From the NCBI RefSeq assembly GCF_014193375.1, contig NZ_JACHZF010000014.1, positions 1 to 64,000 on the forward strand: a stretch of 64,000 bases of DNA, in the 5' to 3' direction. The notes under the pieces are model-generated. The model worked only from the letters and a program-made list of their open reading frames with translations. It was not told where the DNA came from and did no database searches. The first letter of the stretch is position 1. Each line of letters opens with the position of its first letter. Shown in pieces: positions 36,803-45,462 of the stretch. The position numbers and the translations under genes were made by a program. Source of the stretch: Halomonas campaniensis. GTDB taxonomy: Bacteria; Pseudomonadota; Gammaproteobacteria; Pseudomonadales; Halomonadaceae.

Positions 36803-38304
36803 GCGGTGCGCTGATCCTGCTGGCGACCCTGGGCAGCTCGCTGCTCGCCGCGGTGATCATCTTCCTGCTGCCGGAACGCGCCTTCCGGGCGCGCACCGGG
36901 CTCAACCTCGGCGCGGCCCTGATCAAGCTGGGCCTGGTGGCCTGGATGGTCTGGGGGCTCAGTCGTGGCGGCGAGTACGCCGTGGAGTTCCCGGTCCTCG
37001 AGGGGCTGGCCTTCGTGCTGCGCGCCGACCCCCTGGGCATCATGTTCGCGGGGCTCTCCTCGCTGCTCTGGCTGTTCACCACCGTCTACGCCATCGGCTA
37101 CCTGGAAGACTCCCCCAACCGCAAGCGCTTCTTCGGCTTCTTCAGCCTCTGCGTGGCCAGCACCCTGGGCATCAGCCTGGCCGGCAACCTCTTCACCTTC
37201 CTGGTTTTCTACGAGCTGCTGACCCTCTCGACCTATCCCCTGGTGGCGCATCGGGGCACCGCGAAGGCGCTGGCGGCAGGCAAGGTCTACCTGCGCTTCA
37301 CCCTGACCGCCGGGCTGGTGCTGATGATCGGCATGGTGGCGCTGCATGCCCTGGCCGGGGACATCCGCTTCGGCCAGCGGGAGATCCTCGCCGAGTTCGG
37401 CCCCGAGCGCCGCCCGCTGCTGGTGGGCCTCTTCTGGGTGCTGATCGCCGGCTTCGGCGTCAAGGCGGCGCTGGTGCCGCTGCACGGCTGGCTACCCCGG
37501 GCCATGGTGGCGCCGGCGCCGGTCAGCGCCCTGCTGCACGCGGTGGCGGTGGTGAAGGCCGGCGCCTTCGGCATCGTGCGGCTGGTCTATGACGTCTACG
37601 GCATCGAGCTGAGCGACGCGCTCGGGCTGCTGAACGGCCTGGTGGCCGTGGCCTCGGTGACCATCCTCTACGGCTCGCTGCGCGCCCTGGCCCAGCAGGA
37701 GCTCAAGCCCCGGCTGGCCTACTCCACGGTGAGCCAGGTGAGCTACATCGTGCTGGGCATCGGCCTGTTCGGCCCGCTGGGCACCATCGCCGCGCTGTCG
37801 CACCTGCTGCACCAGGGGCTGATGAAGATCACCCTGTTCTTCTGCGCCGGCAACTACGCCGAGGAGCTCGGCATCCACCGCATCGACGAGCTCGATGGCG
37901 CCGGGCGGCGCATGCCGCTCACCAGCCTGGCCTTCACGGTGGGGGCGCTGGGCATGATCGGCCTGCCGCCGGTGGTGGGCTTCCTGAGCAAGTGGTACCT
38001 GGGCACCGGGGCGATCCAGGCCGGCCTGCCCTGGGTGATCGCCGTGCTGGTGGCCAGCAGCCTGCTCAACGCCGCCTACTTCCTGCCGATCCTCGCCCGG
38101 CTGTGGTTTCGCCCCGGGCCCGATCACGGGGTGGGGGCGTGGCCCGAGGAGCGCCGCCTGGGCCGGCTGGAGACCCACGCCTGGCTGCTGGTGCCGGCGG
38201 TGGTCACGGCGCTGTTCAGCCTGATGGCGGGCGTGCTGGCGGGCATGCCCTTCAGCCCGCTGGAGTGGGCGACCGGGGTGGCCAACGCGGAGTACCTGCC
38301 ATGA
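36799..38304 (+). CDS. antiporter-like subunit 2 (MrpD/NuoM type)
   Basis: The 501-residue protein has about 14 spans and the canonical antiporter motifs: Glu139 (FLVFYELLTLSTYPLVAH), Lys222 (GFGVKAALVPLHGWLP), Lys253 (HAVAVVKAGAFGI) and the late lysine in VGFLSKWYLG. Of the three subunits it is the closest to a textbook MrpD/NuoM. The ATG overlaps the preceding stop; its own stop overlaps the next ATG. Confidence 0.87.
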   Translation: MSGALILLATLGSSLLAAVIIFLLPERAFRARTGLNLGAALIKLGLVAWMVWGLSRGGEYAVEFPVLEGLAFVLRADPLGIMFAGLSSLLWLFTTVYAIGYLEDSPNRKRFFGFFSLCVASTLGISLAGNLFTFLVFYELLTLSTYPLVAHRGTAKALAAGKVYLRFTLTAGLVLMIGMVALHALAGDIRFGQREILAEFGPERRPLLVGLFWVLIAGFGVKAALVPLHGWLPRAMVAPAPVSALLHAVAVVKAGAFGIVRLVYDVYGIELSDALGLLNGLVAVASVTILYGSLRALAQQELKPRLAYSTVSQVSYIVLGIGLFGPLGTIAALSHLLHQGLMKITLFFCAGNYAEELGIHRIDELDGAGRRMPLTSLAFTVGALGMIGLPPVVGFLSKWYLGTGAIQAGLPWVIAVLVASSLLNAAYFLPILARLWFRPGPDHGVGAWPEERRLGRLETHAWLLVPAVVTALFSLMAGVLAGMPFSPLEWATGVANAEYLP

Positions 38305-40115
38305 GCGATGTCCTGTTTGCCGTGGCGCTGTCGTCCGCGCTGCTCTGGCCGCTGCTGCTGGCGCTGCGGCTGCCGCTGAAGGCGGCCCTGGCCCAGCGCG
38401 GCCGGCCACCGGCGCCGCTGGACGGGCTCTGGTGCACCGCGCCGTTGCCGGCCCTGGCGCTGGTCCTGGGCCTGGGCGAGGGGACCCTGGCACTCGACTG
38501 GTGGCTGCTCGGCGGCGTCTGGGCACTGGATGGCACCCGGGGGCCGCTGCTGGCCTTCACGGCGCTGCTCTGGCTGCTGGCGGGCATCTATGCCCGGGGC
38601 TACCTGGCCGGCGAGCAGGCCCGGGCGGTGGCCGGCGACGGGGCGGCCGAGGCCCGGCTGACGCGCTTCGCGCTGCTCTGGCCGGTGACGCTCTCCGGCA
38701 ACCTGCTGCTGCTCGTCGCCGAGGACATCGCCAGCTTCTACCTGGGGTTTGCGGTGATGACCTTCGCCGCCTACGGCCTGGTGGTGCACTCGGGAACCCG
38801 CGATGCCCGCACCGGCGGCCTGGCCTATCTGGTGATGGCGGTGCTGGGCGAGGGCCTGATCCTGGCCGGGCTGCTGTGGGGGGCGGGCAGCGCCGGTACC
38901 ACCACCCTGGGCGGCCTGCGCGAGGGCATGCTCGAGGCGCCGGGCGGCGCCTGGATGGGGCTGCTGCTGTGGCTCGGCTTCGGGGTCAAGGCGGGGGTGG
39001 TGGGGCTGCACCTCTGGCTGCCCCTGGCCCACCCGGTGGCGCCGACGCCGGCCAGCGCGGTGCTCAGCGGGGCGATGATCAAGGCGGGGCTGGTCGGCTG
39101 GCTCGCCACCCTGCCGCTGGGCGAGCCCGGCGCCGGGCAGGCCTTCGCCTGGCTGGGGCGGGCGATGCTGGTGGCCGGCCTGGCGGCCGCCCTCGGGGCG
39201 GCCCTCTACGGGGTCTGCCAGCGCCACCCCAAGGCGGTGCTGGCCTACTCCAGCGTCAGCCAGATGGGCATGATCACCGCCCTGGTGGCCATGGGCCTGG
39301 TCGCCCCCGCGCTGTGGCCGGCGCTGTCGGCGGCGGTGGTGCTGTTCGCCGCCCACCACGGCCTGACCAAGGGGGCGCTGTTCCTCGGCGTGGGCATCGG
39401 TGAGCATCCTCCGCGCCTGCCCGCCTGGCTGCTCTGGACGCTGCTGGTGCTGCCGGCGCTGTCGCTGGGCGGTGCCCTGGCCTCGGGGCTGGCCACCAAG
39501 TGGGCCTTCAAGTCGGTGCTCTACGACGGTGGCCACGCGGCGGTGGTGACCTGGCTCTCCCTGGCGGCGGTGGGCACTACCGCGCTGATGGCCCGCACTC
39601 TCTGGTGCCAGTGGCAGGGCGAGCGGCAGGCCCGGGAGGATGGCCTTGAGCCGCTGGTGGCGCCGATGCCGCTGGCCTGGCTGGCGACGCTGCTGGCCGC
39701 GCTGACCCTGCCCTGGTGGCTGGGCGAGGGGCTCGCCACCCCCGGCGGGCCGCCGCCTGCCGAGCTACCCGGGCTGCTGTGGCCGCTGGCCGTGGGGCTG
39801 GTGGCCTCGGTCACGGCCTGGGGCGTGGCGCGGCATCGGCCGCTGCGAGCCACCTGGCGGCTGCCGCCCGGCGATCTCTGGTGGCCGCTGGCGAGGGCCT
39901 GGCAGGCATCGCGTCGTCGGGGGCAGGCGTGCCTGGCACGGCTCGGTCTCGCCCAGGGGGCCTGGGTGGCCTGGTGGGTGGCGCGCGAGCGCGACGCCGT
40001 CCGGGCCCTGGACGGCATGACCCGCGGGGAGGCGTGGCTGCGCCGCCATGCGGCGGTACTGATGATGGTCGTCGCCGTGGGGCTCGCCCTGGCGCTGCTG
40101 TTCAGCGCCGCCTGA
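38301..40115 (+). CDS. antiporter-like subunit 3 (NuoL/HyfB type)
   Basis: The 604-residue protein has the antiporter core with Lys230 (GFGVKAGVVGLHLWLP), Lys261 (SGAMIKAGLVGW) and a late lysine (GLATKWAFK). The glutamate normally present in the fifth core span is replaced: YLGFAVMTFAAYGL has Ala151 where subunits 1 and 2 have Glu. About 120 extra C-terminal residues end in one more span (VLMMVVAVGLALALLF), like a shortened NuoL lateral helix. It is the last gene of the operon and converges on phoH-like. Confidence 0.85.
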   Translation: MSDVLFAVALSSALLWPLLLALRLPLKAALAQRGRPPAPLDGLWCTAPLPALALVLGLGEGTLALDWWLLGGVWALDGTRGPLLAFTALLWLLAGIYARGYLAGEQARAVAGDGAAEARLTRFALLWPVTLSGNLLLLVAEDIASFYLGFAVMTFAAYGLVVHSGTRDARTGGLAYLVMAVLGEGLILAGLLWGAGSAGTTTLGGLREGMLEAPGGAWMGLLLWLGFGVKAGVVGLHLWLPLAHPVAPTPASAVLSGAMIKAGLVGWLATLPLGEPGAGQAFAWLGRAMLVAGLAAALGAALYGVCQRHPKAVLAYSSVSQMGMITALVAMGLVAPALWPALSAAVVLFAAHHGLTKGALFLGVGIGEHPPRLPAWLLWTLLVLPALSLGGALASGLATKWAFKSVLYDGGHAAVVTWLSLAAVGTTALMARTLWCQWQGERQAREDGLEPLVAPMPLAWLATLLAALTLPWWLGEGLATPGGPPPAELPGLLWPLAVGLVASVTAWGVARHRPLRATWRLPPGDLWWPLARAWQASRRRGQACLARLGLAQGAWVAWWVARERDAVRALDGMTRGEAWLRRHAAVLMMVVAVGLALALLFSAA

Positions 40116-40154
40116 GGCCCGTGAGGGCCCCAGGCGGTAGCGGGCGGGGGTGTG

Positions 40155-41555
40155 TCAGAGCAGCTCCTCGCCGGCCAGGGCCAGGCGCGAGCGCTCCACG
40201 CTCTTGAGGGTGATATGGCCGGCATGGGGCCAGTCGCGGAAGCGCTGGACCAGCGCCGCCATGCCGCAGGTGTTGGCCGTCAGGTAGGGAGTGTCGATCT
40301 GGCCGACGTTGCCCAGGCAGACGATCTTGGTGTTGCGCCCGGCCCGGGTGACCAGCGACTTGAGCTGCTTGGGGGTGAAGTTCTGCGCCTCGTCGATGAT
40401 CAGGAAGGTGTCGTTGAGGGTACGGCCGCGCATGAAGCCCGGGGCGCGGATCTGCACCCGTGACCCGAGCAGCTGGCGGGTGGCGCCGTTGTCCCAGCTC
40501 GACTCGCCGTTCTCGTCGCGCAGCAGGTTGTCCATGTTGTCGTGGAAGGCCCCCATCCAGGGCGACATCTTCTCCTCCTCGGTGCCGGGCAGGAAGCCGA
40601 TGTCCTCGCTCATGGAGATCGGCGCCCGGGTGAAGACGATGCGCTCGAAGCGCTTGGTGTCCAGGGTCTGCTGGAAGGCGGCGGCCAGGGTCATGAAGGT
40701 CTTGCCGGTGCCGGCGCTGCCGGCGATGGTCACCAGGTCGATGTCGTCGTCCATCAGCAGGTTGAGGGTGAAGTTCTGCCGGCAGTCGTGGGCGTGCACG
40801 CCCCAGACGCTGGCGCCGTGGCGGTAGTTGGTGAGCAGCGCCAGTCGCGCCCGCTGGCTGCTCACCTCGCGCACGATGGCCTCGAAGCCGCCCTCGTCGT
40901 CGCTGTCTGCCACCAGCATGCCCGGGTGCCACTCGGCGGGAATCTCCCCGCTCAGCTGGTAGGTGACCCGCTGGGCATCGCGCTCGACGCTGACGTCCAG
41001 CGCCAGGTCGTTCCACAGCTCGTTGCCGGCATCCGGATAGACCCGTACCCCCTCGAGCATAGCGTCGCTGTCGTCGAAGGCGCGGTCGTTGAGGTAGTCC
41101 TCCACCGGCACGCCCAGGGCGGCGGCCTTGACCCTCAGGTTGATGTCCTTGGTGATCAGGATCACCGAAGCGTCCGGCCGCTCGTCGCGCAGCCGGCAGG
41201 TCTCGGCGAGGATACGGTTGTCGGGGCTCGCCTCGAGCGGGTCCAGCGGCTGCAGGTCGGTGTAGCAGAGCAGGCGAAGGCGCCCCTCGGGGCCGGTGAG
41301 CCGCGGGATGGGAATGCCCTCGCGGATCTGCTCGAGGTCGACGTTGGCGGTGAGGTCGGACAGGGTGCGACTGACCTGGCGGGCGGTGCGGGCGATCTCG
41401 CGGACGCCGTTCTTGTGCTTGTCGAGCTCCTCGAGCACGGTCATGGGAATGACCACCTCGTGCTCGTCGAACTGGTAGAGGGAAGCGGGGTCGTGGATCA
41501 GGACATTGGTGTCCAGCACGTACAGACGGGTGGCCTTCTTGTCGATGCGTACCAT
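40155..41555 (-). CDS. PIN-PhoH family ATPase/RNase-like protein (YlaK type)
   Basis: The 466-residue protein joins an N-terminal PIN nuclease-like domain (RLYVLDTNVLIHDP with the first catalytic Asp, then VVIPMTVLEELDKHKNG) to a C-terminal PhoH ATPase domain with Walker A GSAGTGKTFMTLAAA and Walker B FLIIDEAQNFTP. PIN-PhoH proteins have RNA helicase and nuclease activity. The start at 41555 is supported by AGGAG ten bases upstream; ATG at 41579 is possible. Nothing else in the region points to a partner. Confidence 0.9.
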   Translation of the reverse strand: MVRIDKKATRLYVLDTNVLIHDPASLYQFDEHEVVIPMTVLEELDKHKNGVREIARTARQVSRTLSDLTANVDLEQIREGIPIPRLTGPEGRLRLLCYTDLQPLDPLEASPDNRILAETCRLRDERPDASVILITKDINLRVKAAALGVPVEDYLNDRAFDDSDAMLEGVRVYPDAGNELWNDLALDVSVERDAQRVTYQLSGEIPAEWHPGMLVADSDDEGGFEAIVREVSSQRARLALLTNYRHGASVWGVHAHDCRQNFTLNLLMDDDIDLVTIAGSAGTGKTFMTLAAAFQQTLDTKRFERIVFTRAPISMSEDIGFLPGTEEEKMSPWMGAFHDNMDNLLRDENGESSWDNGATRQLLGSRVQIRAPGFMRGRTLNDTFLIIDEAQNFTPKQLKSLVTRAGRNTKIVCLGNVGQIDTPYLTANTCGMAALVQRFRDWPHAGHITLKSVERSRLALAGEELL

Positions 41556-41810
41556 CGGCGCAGCACTCCTGCTCGTCATCAAGGTGTCGTCTTGTCGTCG
41601 ACACTGCCGGCGCACGATGTCCAAAGGATGACAGGGGCGAAGGCGGTGCCGTCATGCTCGGCGCGTCTGCTCACCTCCTGTGGTGTGGCTCACGATGTTT
41701 GACACTCGTTTTTCCGACTCTCTCCGGAAGGCAGGGTGCCGCCTCGCCCTCAGCACCCTCAGCATGGCGGCGGATGTGCATATTGCACAGCAGCATCTGC
41801 CAACGGTCTG
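41556..41810. other. intergenic region between patatin and PIN-PhoH genes
   Basis: About 255 bp without a gene that I can support. It must hold the PIN-PhoH promoter and the end of the patatin transcript. No clear terminator, repeat or RNA gene is seen. Confidence 0.4.
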
Positions 41811-42845
41811 TCAGCGCATTTCCTCCGTGTCGCGATAGACGCTCTCCACGTCCAGGGTGGAGCGGTGGCCCAGATCCGCGAAGTGCTCGGCAAGCCACTC
41901 CGCGGCGGTGCGGCGACCCTCGTCACGAAGATGGCAAAGGAAGGGCCACTCGGCGTTCATCTTGCTCGACACGGAGAGCTTGCCCAGGGTCTCGTCACCG
42001 GCGATGCGGTGGAAGAGGGTGCCGGCGTAGCAGCCGATGTCCACGCCGTGGTCGCCCAGCAGCCGCTGCAGCATGGCGACCATCCGCACCTCCTTGATCA
42101 GCGAGGCGTTGAAGGTGATCTCGTTGAGACGGTTCATGATCCCGGCGGCGCTGGTGGGCACCTCCGCGCGGTAGATGGGGTTGATCTGGACGATGACGAT
42201 GTCGCGGGAGCCGCAGTGCTCCATCAGCGGCAGCAGCGAGGGGTTGCCCATGTAGCCGCCGTCCCAGTAGGCCTCGCCGTCGATCTCCACCGCCTGGAAC
42301 ACCGTCGGCAGGCAGGCCGAGGCCATCACCGCGTCCACGCTCATCTCCTCGCGGGTGAAGATCCGCTGCTTGCCGCTGCGCACGTTGGTGGCGGTGACGA
42401 ACAGCTTGAGTTCGGGGCAGCGGCGGACCCGATCGAAGTCGACCCGCTCGGTGAGCAGCTCGCGCAGCGGGTTGAGGTTGAAGGGGTTGAACTGGTAGGG
42501 CGAGACCAGCCGGCTCATCAGGTCCATGGCGATGTAGCCCGGCGAGTGGTCGAGGCTCCAGTTGCCGGTGACCATGTCCAGCGGGGTGCGCCGGATGGGG
42601 CTGGCCATCCCGGCGCGGCTTACCGCCTTCCAGAAGTCGTGCAGGGCCTGGCGGGCGGTGTCGCGGTCACCGCGGGTCAGCGCATCGGCCATCACCACGC
42701 CGTTCATGGCCCCGGCGCTGGTGCCGCTGATGCCCTCGATCTCGATGCGCTCGTCCTCCAGCAGGCGGTCCATCACCCCCCAGGTGAAGGCACCGTGGGC
42801 GCCGCCCCCCTGCAGGGCCAGGTCGATTCGTTTTCGTGCGCTCAT
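41811..42845 (-). CDS. patatin-like phospholipase
   Basis: The 344-residue protein has the patatin catalytic dyad: Ser43 in EGISGTSAGAMNG and Asp196 in YWDGGYMGNP, with the oxyanion motif LALQGGGAHGAF near the N-terminus. It should be a cytoplasmic lipid acyl hydrolase. GAGGAGG precedes the ATG at 42845; the longer upstream frame belongs to the neighbouring gene in another frame. The next gene on this strand is an L,D-transpeptidase-like protein 92 bp upstream. Confidence 0.93.
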   Translation of the reverse strand: MSARKRIDLALQGGGAHGAFTWGVMDRLLEDERIEIEGISGTSAGAMNGVVMADALTRGDRDTARQALHDFWKAVSRAGMASPIRRTPLDMVTGNWSLDHSPGYIAMDLMSRLVSPYQFNPFNLNPLRELLTERVDFDRVRRCPELKLFVTATNVRSGKQRIFTREEMSVDAVMASACLPTVFQAVEIDGEAYWDGGYMGNPSLLPLMEHCGSRDIVIVQINPIYRAEVPTSAAGIMNRLNEITFNASLIKEVRMVAMLQRLLGDHGVDIGCYAGTLFHRIAGDETLGKLSVSSKMNAEWPFLCHLRDEGRRTAAEWLAEHFADLGHRSTLDVESVYRDTEEMR

Positions 42846-42937
42846 CCTGCCTCCTCGCTCGTGGCTCCGCCGGGGAGCATGCTGCATCGCGTCAGGAGAG
42901 GATAGCGCCGGCTGGCCTGGAGGGACAGGCAGGGCGG

Positions 42938-43657
42938 CTATCGCATGGCCAGCTGGCGGTCGTCGCGGTCGCAGGCCAGGTAGGCGGAGCCCTCGAGCCA
43001 CTCCTGATCGGGGTAGTAGACGAACAGGTACTGCTCCTCCTTGATGCTGTCGATCAGCGGGTAGGTGACCTCCTGGCGCACCGCCGGGCAGCCGTGGCTG
43101 CGCCCCAGGCGGCCGGTCTGCTCGATGAACGACTCGCTGACGTAGTCGGCGCCGTGGATGACGATGGCCCGCTGGTAGGCCAGGTCGTTGATGCCGGTTT
43201 CCAGCCCCTCGAGGCGCAGCGAGTAGCCGTTGCGGCCGTAGTAGGTGTTCATGGTGCGGAACAGCCCCAGGCTCGACTGGTAGCTCTCCGGGACGTTGGA
43301 GAAGGTGGTGGCCATGGCATCGCCGGAGCCGCGGCCGTGGGAGACCAGCTCCTCGAACATCAGCTCGTCGCGGCCCAGGTCGAAGACCCACAGCCGCGGC
43401 TCGGTGGAGGGCAGCGAGTAGTCGATCACCGCCAGGCGCTCGGCCTCCGGGTCGGCGCAGGCCAGGGCATTGGCGGCCAGGGACAGCACCCGGGGGTCGG
43501 CCGCCGGCGCCAGGCGGGTCAGCCGCTGGTCCAGGGGCTGGTGGTCGAGTACCTCGGGATGGAGCGCCTGGGCGAGAAAGGTGTCGGCGTGGGTCGGGGC
43601 GGTGGCCAGCAGCGCGGCGGCGGCCAGCAGGGGAAGCGGAAGCAGCGATCGGGTCAT
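42938..43657 (-). CDS. secreted murein L,D-transpeptidase-like protein
   Basis: The 239-residue protein has a signal peptide (MTRSLLPLPLLAAAALLATA) and a catalytic domain with conserved RAIVIHGADYVSE and GRLGRSHGCPAVRQE, whose Cys is the expected nucleophile. This is the shorter murein L,D-transpeptidase catalytic-domain family. It would act on peptidoglycan stem peptides in the periplasm. The start is uncertain; ATG 43657 opens the signal peptide. It is divergent from a second, larger L,D-transpeptidase. Confidence 0.88.
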   Translation of the reverse strand: MTRSLLPLPLLAAAALLATAPTHADTFLAQALHPEVLDHQPLDQRLTRLAPAADPRVLSLAANALACADPEAERLAVIDYSLPSTEPRLWVFDLGRDELMFEELVSHGRGSGDAMATTFSNVPESYQSSLGLFRTMNTYYGRNGYSLRLEGLETGINDLAYQRAIVIHGADYVSESFIEQTGRLGRSHGCPAVRQEVTYPLIDSIKEEQYLFVYYPDQEWLEGSAYLACDRDDRQLAMR

Positions 43658-43826
43658 GGCGAAGGGTACCTTGAACAACATCGGCCGGGCGGGGTGCCGC
43701 GCCCTCGCGCCCTGGCCGTCAGGATGCCTGGCGGGGCCGACTTCCCTGCGGCCCCGCACCTGGCGCTATTATGGGGGGAGGCAGCGGGAAAGCCAATTTA
43801 GCTGTCAACGATAAAAGGAGTCGAAC
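43658..43826. promoter_or_regulatory. divergent promoter region between two L,D-transpeptidase genes
   Basis: The 169-bp region separates two divergent peptidoglycan enzymes. AAAGGAG precedes the plus-strand ATG by eight bases. CTATTATGGGG (43766-43776) is the only AT-rich candidate -10 on the plus strand. Coregulation is plausible from layout only. Confidence 0.4.
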
Positions 43827-45443
43827 ATGCAGGGAATTGTCGCCATCCTCGCCGTCACTGCGCTCATGCTGTCGGGCGTCGTGGCCGGAGACGACAGGCA
43901 CATGGCGGCGCAGGATCCGCTGCAGGTCGAGATCGCCCGCCTGGCAGCCGATGAACAAGCCCCGCTACGCGACTTCTATGCCGCCCGGGCGCATCGCCCC
44001 GCCTGGGTCGAGCGCCGCAAGCTCGCGGCCTTCGCCGAGTCCCTGCAGACCCTGGAGGGCGACGGCCTGGATCCGGGCGACTACCGGGCCGATCGGCTGG
44101 TCGCCGAGCACCGGCGGCTGGAGGAGGCGGGCGCCGCCGTCGAGGCGCGGGCCCGCTTCGACCTGCAGGCCACCCGGGTGCTGCTGGCCGCGCTGCATCA
44201 CCTGCAGCGGGGGCGGCTGGATCCCCGCGAGGTGGATCCGGACTGGGAGGTGCCCATCGAGGCGCCTCCCCTCGACCCGGCGATGATCTCCCGGGCGGTG
44301 GATGGGCAGCGCTTCGAGCAGGCCTTTGCCGAGGCGCGGCCCGACTTTGCCCCCTACGAGCGGCTGCGCAGCGGGCTGGCCCGCTACCGCAACATCCAGC
44401 GCCTGGGCGGCTGGCCGCCGCTCCCCGACCAGCCGCGGGTGCTGCGCCCGGGGGACGAGGACGAGGCGGTGGCAATGCTGCGCGAGCGGCTGGCGATGGA
44501 GGGGGCGCTCGAGGTGATGGTGGCGGATGCCGGCACCCTGCCGGGAGCGGCGCTCGAGGCCCCGCCGGCGAACCGTTACGACGCTCCCCTGGAGGCGGCG
44601 GTGCGGCGCTTCCAGCGGCGCCACCTGCTGGAGGTGGATGGCATCGTCGGCCCCCAGACCCGGGCGGCCCTCAACGTGCCGGTGGAGGCGCGCATCGACC
44701 AGATCCGCGTCAACCTGGAGCGTGCCCGCTGGCTGCTGCACGGCCTGCCCGAGGCCTTCGTGCTGGTGGACATCGCCGGCTACCAGATCAGCTACTTTCG
44801 GCCCAGCGGCGAGATCTGGCGCTCGCGCATCGTGGTCGGGCGACCCTACCGGCGCACACCGTCGCTGCGCTCGGAGATCACCCACATGACCGTCAATCCG
44901 ACCTGGACGGTACCGCCCACGATCCTGCGCGAGGACGTGCTGCCCCGGGTGCGTCGCGATATCGGCTACCTGTGGCGCGAGCGGCTCCAGGTGCTCAGCC
45001 CCTCCGGCCGCCCCCTCGACCCCTGGGAGGTGGACTGGCAGAACCCCGGCAACATCATGCTGCGCCAGGCGGCGGGGCCCCGGAATGCCCTGGGCCAGGT
45101 GGTGATCCGCTTCCCCAACGACCACCTGGTCTACCTGCACGACACCCCGGCCCAGGGGCTCTTCGCCCGGGAACAGCGCGCCTTCAGTTCCGGCTGCATC
45201 CGCGTGCAGGGGGTGCTGGAGTTCGCCCAGCTGCTGTTCGACGATACCGGCAGCGACCAGGACGTGCGTTCGCTGGTGGCCAGCGGCGAGACCCGCAACG
45301 TGTCGCTGGCCAGCCGCATGCCAGTGATCCTGCACTACTGGACGGTGCATGCCGACGAGGATGGCGAGCTCGCCTTCCGCCCGGATATCTACGAGCGCGA
45401 CGGGGCGCTGCTGCGGGCCCTCGACCGGCCGCTGGCGCTCTGA
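43827..45443 (+). CDS. L,D-transpeptidase with peptidoglycan-binding domain (YcbB/LdtD-like)
   Basis: The 538-residue protein has an N-terminal signal or anchor (GIVAILAVTALMLSGVVAG), a helical N-domain, a PG-binding domain (VDGIVGPQTRAALN) and a C-terminal YkuD catalytic domain ending with Cys457 in FSSGCIRVQGVLEFA and the upstream His (VYLHDTPAQGLF). This order is that of LdtD, which makes 3-3 crosslinks. It is periplasmic. The start is set by AAAGGAG. Confidence 0.93.
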   Translation: MQGIVAILAVTALMLSGVVAGDDRHMAAQDPLQVEIARLAADEQAPLRDFYAARAHRPAWVERRKLAAFAESLQTLEGDGLDPGDYRADRLVAEHRRLEEAGAAVEARARFDLQATRVLLAALHHLQRGRLDPREVDPDWEVPIEAPPLDPAMISRAVDGQRFEQAFAEARPDFAPYERLRSGLARYRNIQRLGGWPPLPDQPRVLRPGDEDEAVAMLRERLAMEGALEVMVADAGTLPGAALEAPPANRYDAPLEAAVRRFQRRHLLEVDGIVGPQTRAALNVPVEARIDQIRVNLERARWLLHGLPEAFVLVDIAGYQISYFRPSGEIWRSRIVVGRPYRRTPSLRSEITHMTVNPTWTVPPTILREDVLPRVRRDIGYLWRERLQVLSPSGRPLDPWEVDWQNPGNIMLRQAAGPRNALGQVVIRFPNDHLVYLHDTPAQGLFAREQRAFSSGCIRVQGVLEFAQLLFDDTGSDQDVRSLVASGETRNVSLASRMPVILHYWTVHADEDGELAFRPDIYERDGALLRALDRPLAL

Positions 45444-45462
45444 CCCGCTCGCGGCCAGGCGG

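Noticed and set aside
35377..38304. A 975-codon frame covering two antiporter genes, suggesting a giant fusion
   Set aside because: Its first part is an out-of-frame reading of antiporter subunit 1; subunit 2 starts at 36799 with the ATGA overlap seen throughout the operon.
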